Assembly: GCF_904067045.1 (NCBI RefSeq)
Contig: NZ_CAJFDC010000013.1
Coordinates: 248,001-312,000 of the forward strand
Direction of reading: 5' to 3'
Source of the DNA: Pseudomonas sp. FEN
GTDB lineage: Bacteria > Pseudomonadota > Gammaproteobacteria > Pseudomonadales > Pseudomonadaceae
DNA length: 64,000 nt
The translations under genes and the position numbers were made by a program. A model generated the notes under the pieces. That model ran no database searches. It was not told the origin of the DNA and worked only from the letters and a program-made list of their open reading frames with translations. The stretch's first letter is position 1, and each line of letters begins with the position of its first letter. This document shows positions 54,829-63,902 of this stretch, in pieces.

Positions 54829-55656
54829 TCACACCGGCGAGCAGGGCAAGGCCCGCTTGTGCGCGGTCCTGGCGTAGGCCGCCTCGATGATCGCGCTGGC
54901 CTGCGCCGACACCGGCTGCCCCAACAGGTAGGCGTCGATCTCGGCATAGCTGCAGCCGTAGGCGAGCTCGTCCGGCTTGCCGGGCACCAGCTCCTCCAGG
55001 TCGGCCGTCGGCTCTTTGTAGACCAACGGTTCCGGCGCGCCCATGGCCGAGGCCAGCCGCCGCACCTGGCCCTTGGTCAAGCCGGACAAAGGCGCCAGGT
55101 CGCAGGCACCGTCGCCGAACTTGGTGAAAAAGCCCATCAGCGCTTCCGCCGCATGATCGGTGCCGACCACCAGCCCGTTGACGAAGTTGGCGAGCGCGTA
55201 TTGGGTCATCATCCGCGCCCGGGCCTTGACGTTGCCTTTGACGAAATCCACCTGCGCCGGCGTTGCTTCCAGCGACTCGACATCAAGACTGCCCATCAAC
55301 CCGTCCACGCAGGCCGAGATATTCGCGCTGCTGACCTGGTCCGGTTGGATAAATGCCAGGGAGGCCTGGGCGTCGCGTTCGTCAGCCTGGGTCCGGTACG
55401 GCAGACGCATGGCGATAAAGCGCGCCGTGCCGCCCTCCTCGCGCAACTGCTGCACCGCCAACTGACACAGCCGACCGGCGGTCAGTGAGTCGACGCCGCC
55501 GCTGATCCCGAGCACCAGCGCCTGACAACCGGAACCTTTCAACACGGTCTTGATGAAATCGATGCGCCGAGCCAGTTCCGCCGCCTCGTCACCCGCTGCC
55601 AGTTGCCGGTTCACTCCCAGCGCCATGGCAATACGATCCTGATTTTCGCGTCCCAT
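54829..55656 (-). CDS. nadE: NH3-dependent NAD+ synthetase
   Basis: A 275-residue N-type ATP-pyrophosphatase: P-loop [49 protein letters not shown]. Length matches the single-domain, ammonia-using NadE of E. coli, without a glutaminase domain. It is the last gene of pncA-pncB-nadE, one base after the pncB stop, and completes NAD+ from nicotinate salvage. Confidence 0.95.
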   Translation of the reverse strand: MGRENQDRIAMALGVNRQLAAGDEAAELARRIDFIKTVLKGSGCQALVLGISGGVDSLTAGRLCQLAVQQLREEGGTARFIAMRLPYRTQADERDAQASLAFIQPDQVSSANISACVDGLMGSLDVESLEATPAQVDFVKGNVKARARMMTQYALANFVNGLVVGTDHAAEALMGFFTKFGDGACDLAPLSGLTKGQVRRLASAMGAPEPLVYKEPTADLEELVPGKPDELAYGCSYAEIDAYLLGQPVSAQASAIIEAAYARTAHKRALPCSPV

Positions 55657-55657
55657 T

Positions 55658-56887
55658 TCACACCTCCAGTTGCTGGTTGATTGGCGTCACGTTGAACACC
55701 TGCGCCGCATAGCGCAGGAACGACGGGTCTTCACACACATTCTTCACCGGGTCATCGGAAAACTTCACCACCGGTTCACCGTGGACCCGCACCAGTTTCA
55801 TCACGATGCTCAGCGGCTCGACGCCGTCGACATCGCAAGCCAGGCTGGTGCCCATGCCGAAGCCGAACCGCGCCTTGCCCCTGATGTGACGCAGGATCGG
55901 CAGGCACTTCTCGAAGTTCAAGCCATCGGAGAACATCAGGTCCTTGGTCATCGGGTCGATCCCCAGTTGCGCATAACGTGCCAGCACCTTGTCGGCCCAG
56001 ACAATCGGGTCGCCCGAGTCCTGGCGCAGGCCGTCGTAGAGCTTGGCGAAATACAAGTCGAAATCCTTGAGGAAAAAATCGGTGCTGATGCAATCGGTCA
56101 GAGCGATCCCGAGACGCCCGCGGTATTCACGCACCCAGTTTTCCAACGCCGCATTCTGGCTCTCGCGCAGGCGGCCGAGTTGCTGATGCACCATCAGCCA
56201 TTGGTGGGCCATGGTGCCGATCAGCGGCAGATCGAACTTGTAGGCCAGGTGGGCATTGCTGGTGCCGACGAACACCCCGGGAAAGTCACGCCGCATGATA
56301 TCCACCACCTCGCGCTGGGCACGGAACGACAAGCGCCGGCGGGTCGAGAAGTCCGAGACCCGCAGGTCGGCCAACTCGTCGCGACTGAGGTTTTTCTCCA
56401 ACCACTCGAACTTCTGGTAGAGCTTGCGACTGACATCCTCCAGCGCCACCTCCGGGTATTTGTCGCGGTTGCGCAACTCGCTGACCAAGGCCAGCACCGG
56501 CTGTTCAAACATGATGCAGTGCAGCATCGGGCCACGGACACGGATGCTCAGTTGACCGTCGACTTCACCGACCTGGATGTAGCGCAGGTTGAACCGGAAC
56601 AACTCGAGGAACTGCTCGAAGTCCGGCGTCAGGTACTCACGGAAACGCCGATTGAACAGGAAACGCAGTTCGCCTTCGCGCATTTGCAGGCCGGCGAGGT
56701 TTTCCAGCTCGACGCGCAGCTCAGGGATCAGATGCGTGAGTTTTTCCCGGGAGCGCACGATGAACTGATATTCCACCTCGACGTTGGGGTACTGGTGCAA
56801 TACCGCCTGCATCATGGTGAAGGTGTAGTAGTCGGTATCCAGCAGTCCCTGGATGAGGCCGCCTTCGCGGTTGAATGCACTTTCCAT
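55658..56887 (-). CDS. pncB: Nicotinate phosphoribosyltransferase
   Basis: A 409-residue protein of the PncB family: [20 protein letters not shown] at the N-terminus, [20 protein letters not shown] and [12 protein letters not shown] (with the histidine phosphorylated during catalysis), then [19 protein letters not shown]. It makes nicotinate mononucleotide from nicotinate. It begins 3 bases after the pncA stop. Confidence 0.95.
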   Translation of the reverse strand: MESAFNREGGLIQGLLDTDYYTFTMMQAVLHQYPNVEVEYQFIVRSREKLTHLIPELRVELENLAGLQMREGELRFLFNRRFREYLTPDFEQFLELFRFNLRYIQVGEVDGQLSIRVRGPMLHCIMFEQPVLALVSELRNRDKYPEVALEDVSRKLYQKFEWLEKNLSRDELADLRVSDFSTRRRLSFRAQREVVDIMRRDFPGVFVGTSNAHLAYKFDLPLIGTMAHQWLMVHQQLGRLRESQNAALENWVREYRGRLGIALTDCISTDFFLKDFDLYFAKLYDGLRQDSGDPIVWADKVLARYAQLGIDPMTKDLMFSDGLNFEKCLPILRHIRGKARFGFGMGTSLACDVDGVEPLSIVMKLVRVHGEPVVKFSDDPVKNVCEDPSFLRYAAQVFNVTPINQQLEV

Positions 56888-56890
56888 GAC

Positions 56891-57544
56891 TTACTCCTGG
56901 TGGCCCACGGCGCGGGCCAACTGTTCGCGACTGTTGACGACCTCGACACGCGCCTGTTGCAGGTCGTGGACCGCCTGCCGTGCGCCTTCGGCACTGATGG
57001 CGCGACAGGCCGGCAGGTAGACAATGACCTGGAAACCCGCCCCCGCCAGTTGCAACGCGGTGGTCTTGACGCAGAAATCCAGGGCCAGGCCGCCGACGAT
57101 CACCTGCCGGACCCGCTGGGCATTGAGGTACTCGATCACCCCCGTGGACAGCTTGTGATGGAGGTCGTGGAAGCAGGCGCCGTAAGGGTGCAGTTCAGGC
57201 TCCACGCCCTTCCAGACGAAGTAGTCGTAATCAAGGGGCGTCGGCAACTCATCGAGCAGCGTGAAGCCATCGGTGCCGGGGACGCAGTGGCTGACCCAGG
57301 TCAGATCGGCGTGCTCAAGCCTCGTGGGCTTGAGCATCTGCTCGTGGGAGCCCACCACCCAGGGCGCCTGGGGACTGTGGGCGTCCTTGCTGCCGACGCG
57401 GATATCGGCCAGCGAGGCCATGAAGTTCAGCTCGACACCGATCAAGTGACCTCCCACCACCGGCAGCTCATCCGGGCAGAGTGGTGTGAAGCCCTTCTGG
57501 GCGTCGACATCGAAAGCGGCGATCTTGATGACTTGAGTGTTCAT
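56891..57544 (-). CDS. pncA: Nicotinamidase
   Basis: A 217-residue isochorismatase-fold enzyme: active-site aspartate in FDVDAQKGFTPLC, lysine near KGVEPELHPYG and catalytic cysteine in VGGLALDFCVKTTAL. It converts nicotinamide to nicotinate. ATG 57542-57544 follows GGGAGAG; the longer frame to 57616 overlaps the operator and is not supported. First gene of the leftward NAD arm. Confidence 0.94.
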   Translation of the reverse strand: MNTQVIKIAAFDVDAQKGFTPLCPDELPVVGGHLIGVELNFMASLADIRVGSKDAHSPQAPWVVGSHEQMLKPTRLEHADLTWVSHCVPGTDGFTLLDELPTPLDYDYFVWKGVEPELHPYGACFHDLHHKLSTGVIEYLNAQRVRQVIVGGLALDFCVKTTALQLAGAGFQVIVYLPACRAISAEGARQAVHDLQQARVEVVNSREQLARAVGHQE

Positions 57545-57574
57545 GGCGGGCTCTCCCTTGGCGATGGGATAAAG

Positions 57575-57592
57575 GTACACGTCATGTACTTT
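57575..57592. promoter_or_regulatory. Candidate NrtR operator, left copy
   Basis: GTACACGTCATGTACTTT, 31 bases before pncA. Its reverse complement (AAAGTACATGACGTGTAC) matches the right copy at 57670 at nearly every position, with GTAC half-sites. Placed in front of the leftward arm, as expected for the regulator encoded at 58258. Confidence 0.7.
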
Positions 57593-57669
57593 CAAATCAA
57601 GCACGATTTCACTCACTTATTCCTGACCAATTCAAATGGAAAGGAGTCATGAATTAGCCCTTGATACAT

Positions 57670-57688
57670 AAGTACATGACGAGTACTT
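57670..57688. promoter_or_regulatory. Candidate NrtR operator, right copy
   Basis: AAGTACATGACGAGTACTT is a palindrome with perfect AAGTAC/GTACTT arms around seven bases, 22 bases before the nucleotidyltransferase start. It is the same motif as 57575-57592 in opposite orientation. Confidence 0.7.
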
Positions 57689-57710
57689 TTAAAACAAAGG
57701 AGACCGACTC

Positions 57711-58256
57711 ATGTACGAACTCGCAATCTACGGTGGTGCCTTCAATCCTCCACACGCCGGTCACGCCCTGGTGATGATCGAAGCCTCCCGTCACGCGCGC
57801 TCGGTATGGGTGGTGCCGTCCTTCAGGCACCCCCACGGCAAACGCATGGCCGAATACGAACGACGCCTGGACTGGCTGCACGCGATCGTCGAACAGGTCC
57901 GGCCGGCCTGCTCGTCGGCGATTTCAGTGTGCCGGATCGAGCAGCAACTGGCCCAGGACAACGAGACGCCGGTCTACAGCTATGAGCTGCTGTGCGCCCT
58001 GGCCGGGATGACCGGCCTGCCCAGCCGCCAGATCGCCCTGGTGGTCGGGCACGATGTCGCCGCCCAACTGGCGGATTTCCATCTGGGCGCGCGGTTACTT
58101 GAACGTTTCTCGGTGCTTTGCGTGGCAGAACAAGCGGGCGTGCGCAGTACGCTGCTGCGCGAACGGCTGGCGCTGGGCGAAACATTACCGGCGCACTGGA
58201 TGGCACCCGGGATGGATCCGGTAGACTACGACCTCTATGCCGCACACAGGAATTGA
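57711..58256 (+). CDS. Nicotinate/nicotinamide-nucleotide adenylyltransferase-like protein
   Basis: A 181-residue nucleotidyltransferase: YGGAFNPPHAGHALVMIEA with the HxGH motif, and GVRSTLLRERLALGE near the C-terminus corresponding to the S-T-x-x-R motif. Members attach AMP to (nicotinate or nicotinamide) mononucleotide. AAAGGAG lies before the ATG. It is the first gene of the rightward arm with nrtR and a Nudix gene; the usual chromosomal nadD would be elsewhere, so this is probably a salvage paralogue. Confidence 0.88.
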   Translation: MYELAIYGGAFNPPHAGHALVMIEASRHARSVWVVPSFRHPHGKRMAEYERRLDWLHAIVEQVRPACSSAISVCRIEQQLAQDNETPVYSYELLCALAGMTGLPSRQIALVVGHDVAAQLADFHLGARLLERFSVLCVAEQAGVRSTLLRERLALGETLPAHWMAPGMDPVDYDLYAAHRN

Positions 58257-58257
58257 T

Positions 58258-58974
58258 ATGCCGGACCCAACACCCCGCGCGCCGAGGAAAAGCGACTACC
58301 TGCACACCATCGACTTGTGCGTGCTTTTCTACTGCCGGCACGCCCAGGCACTGCAGATCCTGCTGCACAAGCGCGAGGCCGAGCCGTTCCAGGGCCATTG
58401 GGCGTTACCCGGCCTGGTGGTCAACGGCGCGGTGCCCGACCTGACGCTGGAGGACGCGGTGGAACGCCTGCGCGCCAGTGACAAGGTCAACCTGCCGCTG
58501 GCCTGGATCGAACAGGTGGGTACCGTGGGCGATGCCTTTCGCGATCCGCGCTGCTGGTCGTCCTCGACCTTCTACCTGGCCATCGTCAGTGAAGAGCCGA
58601 GCCTGAACGAGCAACAAGCCTGGTTCGCCCTCGACAGCGTCGCCGACGGTTCGGTACGGCTGCCCTTCGATCACAACGCACTGGTGGCGGCGACACAGGA
58701 GCGGCTGTTGTCCAAATCGCTGTACAGCAGCCTGCCGCTGATGTTTCTCGGCGCCGAGTTCAGTGCCCCGGAAGCCACCGCGATCTTCTCCCGGGTGCTG
58801 GCGCGCCCGGTGCTCAAGACCAGCACCCGACAACGCTTGCTGAAGATGAGCGAAGCCGGCTACCTGCGGGAAACCGGACGCAAGAAACAGGGGGACGGCG
58901 GACGGCCACAAGCCACCCTGGAAAACCTCAAACCTGACGCGCTCTATCTGTTCGACCGCTGCTTTCTGGAGTAA
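58258..58974 (+). CDS. nrtR: NrtR-type NAD regulator (Nudix-like sensor, winged helix)
   Basis: A 238-residue protein: N-terminal Nudix-like domain (DLCVLFYCRHAQALQILLHK, FQGHWALPGLVV; no catalytic REx2EE box, residues read EDAVERLRASDKVNLP) and C-terminal winged helix (LKTSTRQRLLKMSEAGYLRE). This is the NrtR architecture, a repressor of NAD genes that binds ADP-ribose. ATG 58258 follows the upstream stop by one base. Its two predicted operators flank the pncA/nucleotidyltransferase promoter region. Confidence 0.92.
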   Translation: MPDPTPRAPRKSDYLHTIDLCVLFYCRHAQALQILLHKREAEPFQGHWALPGLVVNGAVPDLTLEDAVERLRASDKVNLPLAWIEQVGTVGDAFRDPRCWSSSTFYLAIVSEEPSLNEQQAWFALDSVADGSVRLPFDHNALVAATQERLLSKSLYSSLPLMFLGAEFSAPEATAIFSRVLARPVLKTSTRQRLLKMSEAGYLRETGRKKQGDGGRPQATLENLKPDALYLFDRCFLE

Positions 58975-58982
58975 CGCCACGC

Positions 58983-59498
58983 ATGAAGCCCGATACAGAA
59001 TCCGAATGCCTGTTGCACACGCCCTACTTCGATGTGGTCAAGCAACGGGGTTATTTCATCGTCAAGGAACCCCAGGCCATCAATGGCGTGGTGGCGGTGC
59101 CCGTGCTGCCGGATGGACGCCTGATGCTGGCGGTGCTGCAACGCCGGGCCATCGGCGCCCAGTCGATCGAGTTCCCCCGTGGCGCCATCGACCACGGCGA
59201 GAGCGCCAGCGAGGCCGCCGCCCGTGAACTCCGGGAGGAAACCGGCTGGCCGGCCCTGAACGTCACGCAACTGGGCCTGCTGCACAGCAACACCTCGCTG
59301 ATCGCCAGCGCGGTGGCTGTCTGCCGGGTGGACATTGACGGCCAGGCCGTCGAAAGCACCGATGGCGAGGTCGACAAGGTGCTGTTCGTCACCCTGGCGC
59401 AACTCAAGGCGATGATTGCCGCGGGCGACATTACCGACGGGCATACCTTGTCGGCGACCATGATGCTGATCGCCCACGCGTCGAGCCCATCGTTATAG
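58983..59498 (+). CDS. Nudix hydrolase (ADP-ribose pyrophosphatase-like)
   Basis: A 171-residue protein with a full Nudix box: PRGAIDHGESASEAAAREL followed by REETGW. Pattern and context (NrtR operon) suggest hydrolysis of ADP-ribose or NAD-related nucleotides, which would also lower the NrtR ligand. It starts 8 bases after nrtR; the ATG is preceded by a CTGGAGTAACG site. It is convergent with and overlaps the PhzF-like gene by 6 bases. Confidence 0.9.
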   Translation: MKPDTESECLLHTPYFDVVKQRGYFIVKEPQAINGVVAVPVLPDGRLMLAVLQRRAIGAQSIEFPRGAIDHGESASEAAARELREETGWPALNVTQLGLLHSNTSLIASAVAVCRVDIDGQAVESTDGEVDKVLFVTLAQLKAMIAAGDITDGHTLSATMMLIAHASSPSL

Positions 59499-60335
59499 AT
59501 TCAGGCTGCCGCTGATGCAGGTCACGGCGGCACCGCCGACCCAGATCTCGTCACCCACCTGCTCCACCCGGATCCGCCCGGCACGTCCCATCGCCGTGCC
59601 CTGGCTGACCCGATACGACCGCGGCGCGCGCCCCTCTCCCAACAGCCAACGGGCAATACCGGCGTTCAGGCTACCGGTGGCCGGGTCTTCGCACATGCCT
59701 TCACCGGCGATCAGTGCTCGCACTTCGAACTGGCATTCGTCGCCGTCCAGCGCCGGATCCCAGGGGGCGATCAGCCCCACCGCCAGCCCTGTCAACTGGG
59801 CGTAGTCGGTTTTTACCGCCAGTACCCGTGCCCGGTCCGGCAGCATCAACACCAGCCAATCGATACCATTATCGACCCACTGGGCATCGAGCACTTCCTC
59901 CGGCGCCAGGCCCAGGCCCAGACGAACCCGCTCGCGCAGTGCCTCGTCCAGGGGGCCGGCACGACGCAGCGGCGGTGCGACAAACGCCAGGTCGGCGCCT
60001 CGACGTCGAATCCGCACCAGGCCGATCCCGCACTCCTGGATGATCTCCTCGCCCTGGGGCACGCCACCGGCCTCCAACCAGGCATGGCAGGAGCCCAGGG
60101 TCGGATGACCGGCGAAGGGCACTTCCTTGATAGTGGTGAATATCCGCACCCGATAGTCCGCCCGAGGGTCCTGGGGTGTCTGCAGAAAGGTGGTTTCGCT
60201 GAGATTGGTCCAGGTCGCGAAGGCCTGCATCTGTTCGGCGGTCAGAGCATCGGCGGCGAAGACCACGGCCAGCGGATTGCCCTTGAGCGGTTCCTGGCTG
60301 AAAACATCCAGTTGCTTGAAATCGTGCTGGCTCAT
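59493..60335 (-). CDS. PhzF-family isomerase
   Basis: A 280-residue protein of the PhzF/diaminopimelate epimerase-like superfamily: FKQLDVFSQEPLKGNPLAVV, catalytic glutamate in WTNLSETTFLQ, EVPFAGHPTLGSCHAWL, and ALIAGEGMCEDPATGSLNAG. Members isomerise small unsaturated metabolites; no phenazine genes lie nearby. ATG 60333-60335 follows AGGGAGTCCG. Confidence 0.92.
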   Translation of the reverse strand: MSQHDFKQLDVFSQEPLKGNPLAVVFAADALTAEQMQAFATWTNLSETTFLQTPQDPRADYRVRIFTTIKEVPFAGHPTLGSCHAWLEAGGVPQGEEIIQECGIGLVRIRRRGADLAFVAPPLRRAGPLDEALRERVRLGLGLAPEEVLDAQWVDNGIDWLVLMLPDRARVLAVKTDYAQLTGLAVGLIAPWDPALDGDECQFEVRALIAGEGMCEDPATGSLNAGIARWLLGEGRAPRSYRVSQGTAMGRAGRIRVEQVGDEIWVGGAAVTCISGSLNL

Positions 60336-60583
60336 GGTCGGACTCCCTGGCGAAAAACAGTCGGTATTCAGTGCGGGGATTTCATCACACAAACCGCTGC
60401 TTGAAACCACACAGTTGAGCACTTTCAACCCCTGCATCTGTATGCCGGGGCCGGCCCGGATCGGTACCGGCCGCCGTCATCATTGCCGTCGATGGTCACC
60501 ATCGACCCAATGAAGTTCTCTTGAAAATCCAGGCGCGTAACCTTTGCTCCATACCCAACACACAACACCCGGAGCACACCACC

Positions 60584-61198
60584 ATGAAACACCCACTCTT
60601 TCTCGGCCTTGCTTTCTCGGTACTGGCAGTCAACGCTTTCGCCGCCTCCTCGGCTCAACCCGTGGTCGCTTACACTCAACAGGCAGTGGCTGAAGGCGGT
60701 TCTGATCGCCTGATCGACCGCCGTGTAGCCGAAGGTGGCTCTGATCGCCTGATCGACCGCCGCGTTGCCGAAGGCGGCTCTGATCGTCTGATCGACCGTC
60801 GTGTAGCCGAAGGTGGCTCTGATCGCCTGATCGACCGCCGCGTTGCCGAAGGCGGCTCTGATCGTCTGATTGACCGTCGTGTAGCCGAAGGTGGCTCTGA
60901 TCGCCTGATCGACCGTCGCGTTGCCGAAGGTGGCTCTGATCGTCTGATCGACCGTCGCGTTGCCGAAGGTGGCTCTGATCGCCTGATCGACCGTCGCGTT
61001 GCCGAAGGTGGCTCTGATCGCCTGATCGACCGTCGCGTTGCCGAAGGTGGCTCTGATCGTCTGATCGACCGTCGCGTTGCCGAAGGTGGCTCTGATCGTC
61101 TGATCGACCGTCGCGTTGCCGAAGGTGGTTCTGATCGCCTGATCGACCGCCGTGTAGCCGAAGGTGGTTCTGATCGTCTGATCCAGAATCGTGCATGA
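60584..61198 (+). CDS. Exported protein of thirteen 13-residue tandem repeats
   Basis: A 204-residue protein: signal peptide (LFLGLAFSVLAVNAFA, likely cleaved before ASSAQ), a short spacer, then 13 copies of VAEGGSDRLIDRR (positions 35-203; the last reads VAEGGSDRLIQNR) and a final A. All copies are identical in protein sequence except the last, but differ by synonymous bases, implying selection on the peptide. Short relatives with a few VAEGG-x-DR units occur in pseudomonads, as far as I recall, without known function. The regular dibasic RR invites the idea of a multi-copy peptide precursor. A terminator follows. Confidence 0.85.
   Translation: MKHPLFLGLAFSVLAVNAFAASSAQPVVAYTQQAVAEGGSDRLIDRRVAEGGSDRLIDRRVAEGGSDRLIDRRVAEGGSDRLIDRRVAEGGSDRLIDRRVAEGGSDRLIDRRVAEGGSDRLIDRRVAEGGSDRLIDRRVAEGGSDRLIDRRVAEGGSDRLIDRRVAEGGSDRLIDRRVAEGGSDRLIDRRVAEGGSDRLIQNRA
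60686..61192 (+). repeat. Thirteen tandem 39-bp repeats
   Basis: Period exactly 39 bases (13 codons), 13 units, contiguous. Because the period is a multiple of three, all frames on both strands repeat and some stay open, which creates spurious antisense frames. Number of units is likely to vary between strains by slippage or recombination. Confidence 0.95.
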
Positions 61199-61225
61199 GT
61201 CGCTTTACCGCAGTATCCAACCAAG

Positions 61226-61248
61226 AGCCCGGCCTTATCAGCCGGGCT
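61226..61248 (+). terminator. Rho-independent terminator after the repeat protein
   Basis: AGCCCGGC (61226-61233) pairs with GCCGGGCT (61241-61248) over a CTTATCA loop, and the stem is followed by TTTTCTTT. Confidence 0.88.
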
Positions 61249-61273
61249 TTTCTTTGCGTGATGCACTGAGCGG

Positions 61274-62371
61274 TCAGACGCTCGACGCCCGGGCCATGCA
61301 GCGCTGGCGACGCTCATCGACACGTTTGGCGAACCAGGCCGTGGTCAGGGTGCGGGTGATCTTCGGGCTTTCCAGGGTGATGCCCGGCAGGATCGCCCGG
61401 GGCAGCGGCTTACCGGCCGCCTTGTCGGCCAGGGCGAAGACCTTCGTGTAGACCTCGGTATCTTCGAATGCCAGGCTGTCACCTTGCTCCAACTGACTGC
61501 GAATGCTCGGATTGCGCAGGCCCAATTGCTGGCCCAGCACACGCACCGCCCGCTCCGTGGCACCAGGCAGCAGCGCGTCGTAATTGATCACGTCGCCATC
61601 CAATGCCAAGGCAATCCCTGAAACCCGACTGACAGCACTCTGGAACGCGGCATTGCGACTGGCGTACCGCCCGGCATTGAAGTCGGCGAAACGATAGATC
61701 GTCTCGGGGTAACTCACCGGGTAATCCAGCAGGTGAACGATCCCGAAGTACATCCCGCCACGCCGGCTGAACACCTCATGACGGATCGTATCCTTGATCG
61801 GATAGGGATAACCCTGGGCCTGCTTTTCGGCAAAGGCGATGCTGACCTGCATGGGCCCCGCGGTGTGCACCGGATTGAAACCGCCGAACAGGGTTCGACC
61901 CAGCGGTACCCGACCGATAAAGTCCTCGAAGATCAGGCTGAGGTCCTTCTCCGTGCGGGCGTTGTTCAAGCGTTCGCTATAGCGCTGGCCTGTTGTGGAA
62001 CTCAGCTGCAAGGCGGCGCTCACCAGCACGCCAGGCACATGGGCCTTGGCCGCGCGCCGGTCGATCTCCTGCCGGGCGATCTTGCCCATGCCCGGCACCG
62101 GCGGGTCGACCTGGAAGTTGGATTCCTGCTCGGTCACGGCCAGCACGGAGCAGATATTCTCGCTGGTCGGCGCGAGGTTCCGAGCGGTGAAGGCGGCCTG
62201 GATATCGGCGGCCCAACCGGCACGGTCCACGACCTTGGCCGGCAGCAGGCGGAGGATGTCCGCCCGTACTTGCGCCGGGCTTCTTGTCAGGCTTTCCTGC
62301 GGGCGTTGGGAACCGCAGCCGGCAAGTACCAACAAGGCGGCAAGGGTCGTGCTGAACCGAGGAAAACGCAT
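61274..62371 (-). CDS. DUF1615-family lipoprotein
   Basis: A 365-residue protein with a lipobox (LAALLVLAGCGS, cysteine 19). The body is of the DUF1615 type: AVTEQESNFQVDPPVPGMGK, TLFGGFNPVHTAGPMQVSIA and IYRFADFNAGRYASRNAAF. The EQESNFQ segment resembles the catalytic region of lysozyme-like transglycosylases, so a cell-wall role is suspected but unproven. It is convergent with the repeat gene and precedes hemB's 3' end by 72 bases in the same direction. Confidence 0.88.
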   Translation of the reverse strand: MRFPRFSTTLAALLVLAGCGSQRPQESLTRSPAQVRADILRLLPAKVVDRAGWAADIQAAFTARNLAPTSENICSVLAVTEQESNFQVDPPVPGMGKIARQEIDRRAAKAHVPGVLVSAALQLSSTTGQRYSERLNNARTEKDLSLIFEDFIGRVPLGRTLFGGFNPVHTAGPMQVSIAFAEKQAQGYPYPIKDTIRHEVFSRRGGMYFGIVHLLDYPVSYPETIYRFADFNAGRYASRNAAFQSAVSRVSGIALALDGDVINYDALLPGATERAVRVLGQQLGLRNPSIRSQLEQGDSLAFEDTEVYTKVFALADKAAGKPLPRAILPGITLESPKITRTLTTAWFAKRVDERRQRCMARASSV

Positions 62372-62443
62372 AGGCGGGCAAAGGTCCCGAGGGTGGGCGA
62401 ACCCTCAGGATGAAGCAAACGACAGCGGATATCGAGCGCCTGC

Positions 62444-63418
62444 TCAGATCCCGTCGCGAGCAATGTCCATCGCGAAGTAACTCAGGATGATGTCCGCCCC
62501 GGCGCGCTTGATCGCCCCCAGGCTTTCGCGAACGATGCGGTGTTCGTCGATGGCCCCGGCCTGGGCACCGAACTTGATCATCGCGTACTCGCCGCTGACC
62601 TGATACGCCGCCAGCGGCAGGCGCGAGGCTTCGCGGATATCACGGATGATGTCCAGATAGGCGCCAGCCGGCTTGACCATCAGCGCATCGGCCCCTTCCT
62701 GCTCGTCGAGCAGCGATTCACGCACTGCTTCGCGCCGGTTCATAGGGTTCATCTGGTAAGCCTTGCGATCGCCCTTGAGCGCCGTGCCGCCCGCCTCGCG
62801 GAACGGCCCGTAGAGCGCAGAGGCGAACTTGGTCGAGTAGGCCATGATCGATGTGTCGAGAAAACCGGCGGCGTCCAGGGCACTGCGAATGGCCTGGACC
62901 TGCCCGTCCATGGCCGCGGATGGCGAGATGAAGTCCGCCCCCGCCTGTGCCGCCACTACCGCCTGGCGCCCGAGGTTCTCCAGCGTGGCATCGTTGTCGA
63001 CCGCATCGCCATGCAGTACGCCACAGTGCCCATGGGAGGTGTACTCACAGAAACAGGTGTCGGACATCACCACCATTTCCGGCGCCGTGTCCTTGCAGAT
63101 CCTTACCATGCGCGCCACCAGGCCCTGCTCGTTCCAGGTGTCGCTGCCCGTCGCGTCCAGGTGATGGGACACGCCGAAGGTCATCACCGACTTGATGCCG
63201 GCGCGGGCGTAACGCTCGATCTCGCTGGCCAGTTTCTTTTCCGGAATCCGCATCACCCCGGGCATGCTGGTAATGGGCACGAAATCGTCAATGCCTTCCT
63301 CGACAAAGATCGGCAGCACCAGGTCGTTGAGGCTGAACTCGGTTTCCTGGAACAAGCCGCGCAGGCTTTCATTTCGACGCAGGCGACGCAGGCGCGTCGT
63401 CGGAAATAGCTGAGACAT
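62444..63418 (-). CDS. hemB: Delta-aminolevulinic acid dehydratase, cysteine (zinc) type
   Basis: A 324-residue porphobilinogen synthase. The metal site is [12 protein letters not shown], with three cysteines as in E. coli HemB; the usual Pseudomonas enzyme has aspartates there and uses magnesium. Schiff-base lysines are in [14 protein letters not shown] and [13 protein letters not shown]. Sequence is close to the enterobacterial form along its length. ATG 63416-63418 is preferred; the longer frame is not supported. It is probably a second hemB of the genome. Confidence 0.93.
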   Translation of the reverse strand: MSQLFPTTRLRRLRRNESLRGLFQETEFSLNDLVLPIFVEEGIDDFVPITSMPGVMRIPEKKLASEIERYARAGIKSVMTFGVSHHLDATGSDTWNEQGLVARMVRICKDTAPEMVVMSDTCFCEYTSHGHCGVLHGDAVDNDATLENLGRQAVVAAQAGADFISPSAAMDGQVQAIRSALDAAGFLDTSIMAYSTKFASALYGPFREAGGTALKGDRKAYQMNPMNRREAVRESLLDEQEGADALMVKPAGAYLDIIRDIREASRLPLAAYQVSGEYAMIKFGAQAGAIDEHRIVRESLGAIKRAGADIILSYFAMDIARDGI

Positions 63419-63902
63419 CGTGTTTCCCGAGGCGGATTCAGAAGCTGCCGAGCTTAGACCAGTATCGCGCCGGTTTACACGGGTAGACGCAGAAAGGTCT
63501 GTTACGAAAACCGCAACAGTACGACACCGGGAAAACTCACGGGTTGAGCCCCTCGGCGCCCTGGACCAGGACTTGTCGGTCACGTTCTGCCCATCCGGAC
63601 CTTTTGTAAGGTTGTAAGAAATCACGACATTGCAATATGTAGTGCTTAAAAATATTCACTACAAAACGGTTGACGCCTGCTTTCGGTCCTTGCATGATGG
63701 ACCCGTCTCCCCGATCGGGAGCGTTGCAAAAGCTGCTGTTGTTACAACAGGCTCGACAAGCCGTCGAGCTGTTCCGGATCTGTACTGCCCACAAGGCAGA
63801 TTGATGAAGCTGACCTGTCGTGATCGTCCCAACGGGCGAGAAGCACCGGCCTAACGTCCTCAAAATGCTTGTGGCTGACTTCGTTACTGTCGTCGGCGCC
63901 GT
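63419..63902. other. Gene-free region upstream of the zinc-type hemB
   Basis: About 484 bases without a convincing gene; a 74-codon rightward frame at 63630-63854 lacks a ribosome site and protein-like composition. The centre (63615-63665) is AT-rich and carries an inverted repeat (separate entry). Confidence 0.55.
63638..63663. promoter_or_regulatory. TGTAGTG-N12-CACTACA inverted repeat
   Basis: Perfect 7-base arms spaced 12 bases apart in the AT-rich part of the gap upstream of hemB (about 220 bases before its start). Looks like a dimeric regulator site; the regulator is not known. Confidence 0.45.

Noticed and set aside
55670..57652. 660-codon rightward frame
   Set aside because: Antisense to pncB and pncA, both of which have intact catalytic motifs on the other strand.
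60686..61192. Possible CRISPR array
   Set aside because: Repeats are contiguous with no spacers and lie inside a coding frame.
60630..61323. Two leftward frames across the tandem repeat
   Set aside because: They stay open only because the 39-base repeat preserves phase; the rightward frame has the signal peptide and terminator.
63630..63854. 74-codon rightward frame upstream of hemB
   Set aside because: No ribosome site, no protein-like composition, and it starts inside the inverted-repeat region.
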